Part shown: positions 4,146 through 7,184 of the stretch, piece after piece
How positions within the stretch are numbered: position 1 is the first letter of the stretch
How the letters are laid out: every line of letters begins with the position of its first letter
DNA from: WRCA01 sp050943575
Lineage (GTDB): Bacteria; Pseudomonadota; Alphaproteobacteria; Rs-D84
NCBI GenBank assembly: GCA_050943575.1
Contig: JBMNPL010000024.1
Location: 1 to 7,184, forward strand
Length of the DNA stretch: 7,184 nt
Reading direction: 5' to 3'
Made by a program: the position numbers and the translations under genes
Notes under the pieces: generated by a model
Told to the model about the DNA's origin: nothing
The model's input: only the letters and a program-made list of their open reading frames with translations
Database searches by the model: none

Positions 4146-4149
4146 ACAA

Positions 4150-4157
4150 TTATAGAT
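4150..4157 (+). promoter_or_regulatory. Proximal TATA-like element for the helicase gene
   Basis: TTATAGAT would place the start near 4180, giving a short leader that still includes the GGAGGT ribosome site at 4187-4192. It lies just after the last CCAGACACC copy (4137-4145), where a bound protein could overlap the TATA/BRE region. It competes with the TATATATT at 4063 as the main promoter. Confidence 0.35.
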
Positions 4158-4200
4158 TTTCATCACAATTTCCTTTCATGCTGTCCGGAGGTAAATATTC

Positions 4201-5754
4201 ATGACTGAAAAAATTAAAGTTTTCGGTGGACCAGGATGTGGCAAGACCTCAATTATAAAAGAATTTTATCAAAAATATATTTTTGAGGGGTATAAACCAG
4301 AAGATATAACCGTATTAAGTTTCAGAAAAACTGCTGCAAACGACTTAATTAACGCTGTAATTTCATATGCTAAAGTTGAGGAAAAAGAATTGAGAAAGCA
4401 TGTCGGTACGATCCACTCAATTTGTTACCGTCTAATAGGATACCCCGAAACGATGGAGCCGGGAGATTATCGAGCTTTTATCGAGACCAATGATTATGGA
4501 AAATATCTTAAAATTCCCAATATTAATAAAACAGACTCTGAAGAATCTGCTTACTCAGGTGATTTATTTGACCTCTATGCATGGCTTCGCAATACGTGCA
4601 CTCCTCTTGAGAAGTGGAAACGGTACCCAGGAATAAAAAACATAAAATTGCCTGCAAGCAAGGTGCCTGAATTCTTCCAGAAGTATGAGGAATATAAGAA
4701 GCAAATTGGTAAAATTGATTTTTCAGACATGCTTCAGATCGTAATAGATGAACAGATCATGCTCGACACCCCAATTCTCATGATCGATGAGTTCCAAGAC
4801 TTTACGGCACAGATGTATAAGATATTTGAGATGTGGGTGCCTCGATGTGATTCGGTTTTAGTCGCTGCTGACCCCAACCAATCAATTTATGAATTTTGGG
4901 GAGGTCGTCCAGACTATTATTATAATTTTGATGCAGTTGAAATAGTGAGACCTGAGACTTTCAGGCTTAATGAACAGATGAAAAATTTCTCCCACAAAAT
5001 CTTAAAGTGTGCAGGTATATCCGCACCTGAAACAAAAACAAGAAAAACATATTCTAACAGTATATTTAACGTCTGGTATAACAGTAAGCTTCCGGTATAT
5101 GACGAAGAGTTTCATTTAGTCCGATGTAATTATCAGGCTCCAGCAGTCGCTTTGAAATTAGCCGAAGATGGTAAAGTATTCAGCGGACTATGTGGTTGGA
5201 GTTCTGAGGAAATCGATGCAGCTAATGCAATTATCTCAATACGACAAGGTAAAGCAATTTCTTTTGATCAGATGAAAGCAATCATCGATCTGTTTCCTAA
5301 GAAATTGTTAGGAATTAAAGAAAATAAAGCCGATCTCATAAGCAGGTTGGAAAAGGAATATCATCCGGAACTACAAACTGGATCAGGAACATTAACCCCG
5401 CAAATACTTGACATTCTCAATTCAGCGGATCCCACGAAGGGCATGAATCGAGACGGTGTATTATTCAAAGCTAAGATAAACGGAGTTAAAAACAGAAAAG
5501 AGTTAATCACTTCAAAAGAAGTGAAAAACCGAGCGGTCTTGACAATCCATGGAGCTAAAGGATTAGAAGCAGATGCTGTTTTTCTCCATACTGCTATAAC
5601 ACCACGAATACAAAAAGCTCTATTATCACCAGGAAAGGAATCACAAGCTGAGGCGCGGGTGTGGTATGTGGGTGTTACAAGACCTAAAAAAGTTCTTTAC
5701 CTTGTGACTGATGCAGGGAAAAATTATAGTCTTCCAGGGGTGCCATCATGCTAA
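4201..5754 (+). CDS. Compact UvrD/Rep-like SF1A DNA helicase
   Basis: This 517-residue ATP-dependent DNA helicase probably unwinds DNA for replication of the element. The start ATG 4201 has GGAGGT (4187-4192) and is fixed by an in-frame stop at 4192-4194. Motif I is GGPGCGKTS (9-17, K15). Motif II is DEFQD (196-200). Motif III is AADPNQSIY (222-230). Motif IV is FRLNEQ (254-259). Motif V is TIHGAKGLEAD (448-458). Motif VI is VWYVGVTRPKK with R494 as arginine finger. All catalytic motifs are intact. The P-loop begins at residue 9, so the upstream Q-motif region of UvrD/PcrA is missing, and the protein is shorter than those (about 720 aa). This points to a reduced mobile-element branch. It overlaps the primase start by 7 nt, so the two products are probably made together and act at the same fork. 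Confidence 0.93.
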   Translation: MTEKIKVFGGPGCGKTSIIKEFYQKYIFEGYKPEDITVLSFRKTAANDLINAVISYAKVEEKELRKHVGTIHSICYRLIGYPETMEPGDYRAFIETNDYGKYLKIPNINKTDSEESAYSGDLFDLYAWLRNTCTPLEKWKRYPGIKNIKLPASKVPEFFQKYEEYKKQIGKIDFSDMLQIVIDEQIMLDTPILMIDEFQDFTAQMYKIFEMWVPRCDSVLVAADPNQSIYEFWGGRPDYYYNFDAVEIVRPETFRLNEQMKNFSHKILKCAGISAPETKTRKTYSNSIFNVWYNSKLPVYDEEFHLVRCNYQAPAVALKLAEDGKVFSGLCGWSSEEIDAANAIISIRQGKAISFDQMKAIIDLFPKKLLGIKENKADLISRLEKEYHPELQTGSGTLTPQILDILNSADPTKGMNRDGVLFKAKINGVKNRKELITSKEVKNRAVLTIHGAKGLEADAVFLHTAITPRIQKALLSPGKESQAEARVWYVGVTRPKKVLYLVTDAGKNYSLPGVPSC

Positions 5755-7157
5755 CAAGACAGCAAATCAAAGCACACTATCGGACCCCAGGGATCAGAGA
5801 TACCATAATGAGGGTATCAACTGATGGTGGAAGTTATCGAGCCGGCAACTGGGATTTTGCGAACTGGTATAAATACCCAAACGGTAAAAAACTTAAACTA
5901 TGTCTCGCCAATCGAGTGGATTACACTAATATGATACTGAAATGCAGGACATTATATTGGACATTGAATTACTTCGATCCTGAAATATTTAAATTGGATT
6001 ATACAAACATTCGAAGTGATGAAAGCCCTGCAATCAGTAGGCGTTATACGGTTGGATATACGTTTGGTATAGATATTGATAGAGAACACGGAATGGATAT
6101 ACACGACCCAGGTGTAAAGAAAGCAGTTGAAGATATTGCTCAATATTTTTCTGATAGATTGAGGGAGTATCTCCCCAATTCTGTTTACTGTTTGTATTCG
6201 GGGGGTGGTATATACATCATGGTCCACCATAAAGTGTTTTCACAATACTATGAAAGGTTTCTATCAAACCCAGACCCAGATCTACCGTGGGAAAAAATGT
6301 TGGGTGTTCTGACAGACGCCTTCGATTACCTCATCGAAGATATGAGAGATGAGTTTTTCAAACTCCACCCAGAGCATAGAGGGAAAGTAAAACCAGATCA
6401 ATTGAATAACTCTCAACGAGTGTTCAAAACGATTTTCAGCGTCCATAAAAGCCTCGATTATGCTGTTATTCCCCTTGATCCAGAGAATATATGCATAGAC
6501 TTTAAAAAAGCAACTATCCCACTAAAACCCGAAGTGATTGAAGCTGGAAAAAGGTGGTATACCGACTACGATGACGGTGGTGATTTTTTGGATAAAATAC
6601 TTAAACCGTTCTTGGAAAAGGCATATAATAAAAAAGAGGCATCTTGTAAGTATAAAAGTGATTTTAAAGTCTCCTCAATTCCAATAGGTGACATTGAAAA
6701 GTGGTCTCCGTGTATGCGAAACCTGTACAATTTACCAACTTGTGGTGAAGGTGCAACCAGGGCGTTGGCGGCATTCGCTTCTTTCTTGGGGCAAATTGGG
6801 ATTGAAGAGAGTCAAGCACGTGCGATGTTCGACGAGCTTGCGGATAGATGGGGAGCAAGGAAAGAAAATATTTTCGACAATTATTTTGGGAAAATGAAAG
6901 TGCCAACATGTCGGCGTTTAGTATCCGATGATAATCAGGGATTCCCGAAAGGTGTGTCGATAAAACAATTGGGTGTTTGTGAGCCTGATATGCGGTGTTT
7001 GAACTCACCGTCTCCATATTACTACGTTGACCGAAAAGCAATGCTTAAATGGTCAGACACCCCACGTAAAAGGACAGTTAACAAAACGAAGAAGTTGGGA
7101 ACAGGCAAGGGCTCTGAAGAAGTGGTTGCAAATATTTTTAAGGGGGTGGGGCATTAA
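5748..7157 (+). CDS. Archaeo-eukaryotic primase, PriS-like with PriL-like Cys domain
   Basis: This 469-residue protein likely makes primers for replication of the element. ATG 5748 lies inside the helicase end, behind AGGGGTG (5736-5742, 5-nt spacer). The metal-binding motif I is FGIDID with D109 and D111. Motif II is YSGGGIYIMVHH (S151-G154, H160-H161); Tyr156 stands where many family members have His. A motif III region contains R224, K227 and H233 (QRVFKTIFSVHK), followed by LDYAVIPL. The C-terminal part (about 312-430) is helical and has four well-spaced cysteines (C322, C388, C411, C417), resembling the Fe-S PriL C-terminal domain. PriS-PriL fusions are known in archaeal plasmid primases such as that of pTN2. 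C332 is extra. The tail is basic (PRKRTVNKTKK). Polymerase as well as primase activity is possible. The Fe-S assignment is inferred from the cysteines. Confidence 0.88.
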   Translation: MLTRQQIKAHYRTPGIRDTIMRVSTDGGSYRAGNWDFANWYKYPNGKKLKLCLANRVDYTNMILKCRTLYWTLNYFDPEIFKLDYTNIRSDESPAISRRYTVGYTFGIDIDREHGMDIHDPGVKKAVEDIAQYFSDRLREYLPNSVYCLYSGGGIYIMVHHKVFSQYYERFLSNPDPDLPWEKMLGVLTDAFDYLIEDMRDEFFKLHPEHRGKVKPDQLNNSQRVFKTIFSVHKSLDYAVIPLDPENICIDFKKATIPLKPEVIEAGKRWYTDYDDGGDFLDKILKPFLEKAYNKKEASCKYKSDFKVSSIPIGDIEKWSPCMRNLYNLPTCGEGATRALAAFASFLGQIGIEESQARAMFDELADRWGARKENIFDNYFGKMKVPTCRRLVSDDNQGFPKGVSIKQLGVCEPDMRCLNSPSPYYYVDRKAMLKWSDTPRKRTVNKTKKLGTGKGSEEVVANIFKGVGH

Positions 7158-7180
7158 ATGCCCTTCTTTTATTTTCTCTT
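7149..7180 (+). terminator. Terminator hairpin overlapping the primase stop codon
   Basis: GGGCATT (7149-7155) and AATGCCC (7157-7163) are complementary, realistically a GGGCA/TGCCC stem with a TTAAA loop. They are followed by TTCTTTTATTTTCTCTTTTT. The stop TAA (7155-7157) lies in the loop. This closes the helicase-primase operon. Confidence 0.65.
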
Positions 7181-7184
7181 TTTA

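Noticed and set aside
3536..4147. 203-codon - strand ORF
   Set aside because: It lies opposite the well-supported 218-aa gene and the repeat cluster, has no suitable ribosome site or promoter, and reads like an antisense shadow.
7053..7061. TCAGACACC in the primase gene as another motif copy
   Set aside because: One mismatch, isolated and in coding sequence; a single 8-of-9 match in 7 kb is expected by chance.

Overview
The window reads as part of an archaeal mobile element, either a virus or a plasmid. The evidence is archaeal TATA boxes (TTTTAAATA at 2413, TTTATATA at 2828), T-tract terminators, Shine-Dalgarno sites of the GGAGG/AGGTG type, and an archaeo-eukaryotic primase paired with a compact UvrD-like helicase. 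Almost all genes lie on the + strand, tightly packed and often overlapping, and no ribosomal, metabolic or tRNA gene is present. The host lineage cannot be fixed from the sequence; an AT-rich euryarchaeal host such as a methanogen, ANME or Archaeoglobi relative is a guess.

Left block (1-2217): a gene truncated by the window edge, two small unrecognised helical proteins, and a P-loop ATPase with a charged coiled coil and a possible C-terminal helix-turn-helix. They form one apparent operon with overlaps or 1-10 nt gaps, ending at a hairpin plus T-tract near 2282-2337.

Centre (2218-2913): about 700 bp without an obvious long gene, but dense in signals. It holds at least three + strand TATA-like elements, one - strand TATA-like element, several hairpins, tandem and inverted repeats, and a candidate 56-codon gene on the - strand. 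A + strand promoter and a hairpin plus T6 terminator bracket an antisense transcript over that same ORF. On its right flank is a 49-residue ribbon-helix-helix (CopG/Arc-like) protein at 2914-3063, the likely local regulator.

Right block (3064-7184): a hairpin-rich leader, a 66-residue orphan, a 218-residue protein with a possible C-terminal winged helix, and then a 180-bp gap carrying a cluster of CCAGACACC motifs. That gap includes a perfect 17-bp inverted repeat around a TATA box. It is followed by an SF1A helicase and an overlapping PriS/PriL-like primase. The primase stop codon lies inside a terminator hairpin, so helicase and primase make a closed replication cassette. The repeat cluster upstream could be its operator, an iteron-type origin, or both. 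A 22-bp perfect palindrome inside the 218-residue gene shares the GTGTCTG core of the cluster.

The functional picture (inferred): the RHH protein and repeat-binding factors set expression, and the helicase and primase replicate the element. The left ATPase block probably serves DNA movement, packaging or transfer.
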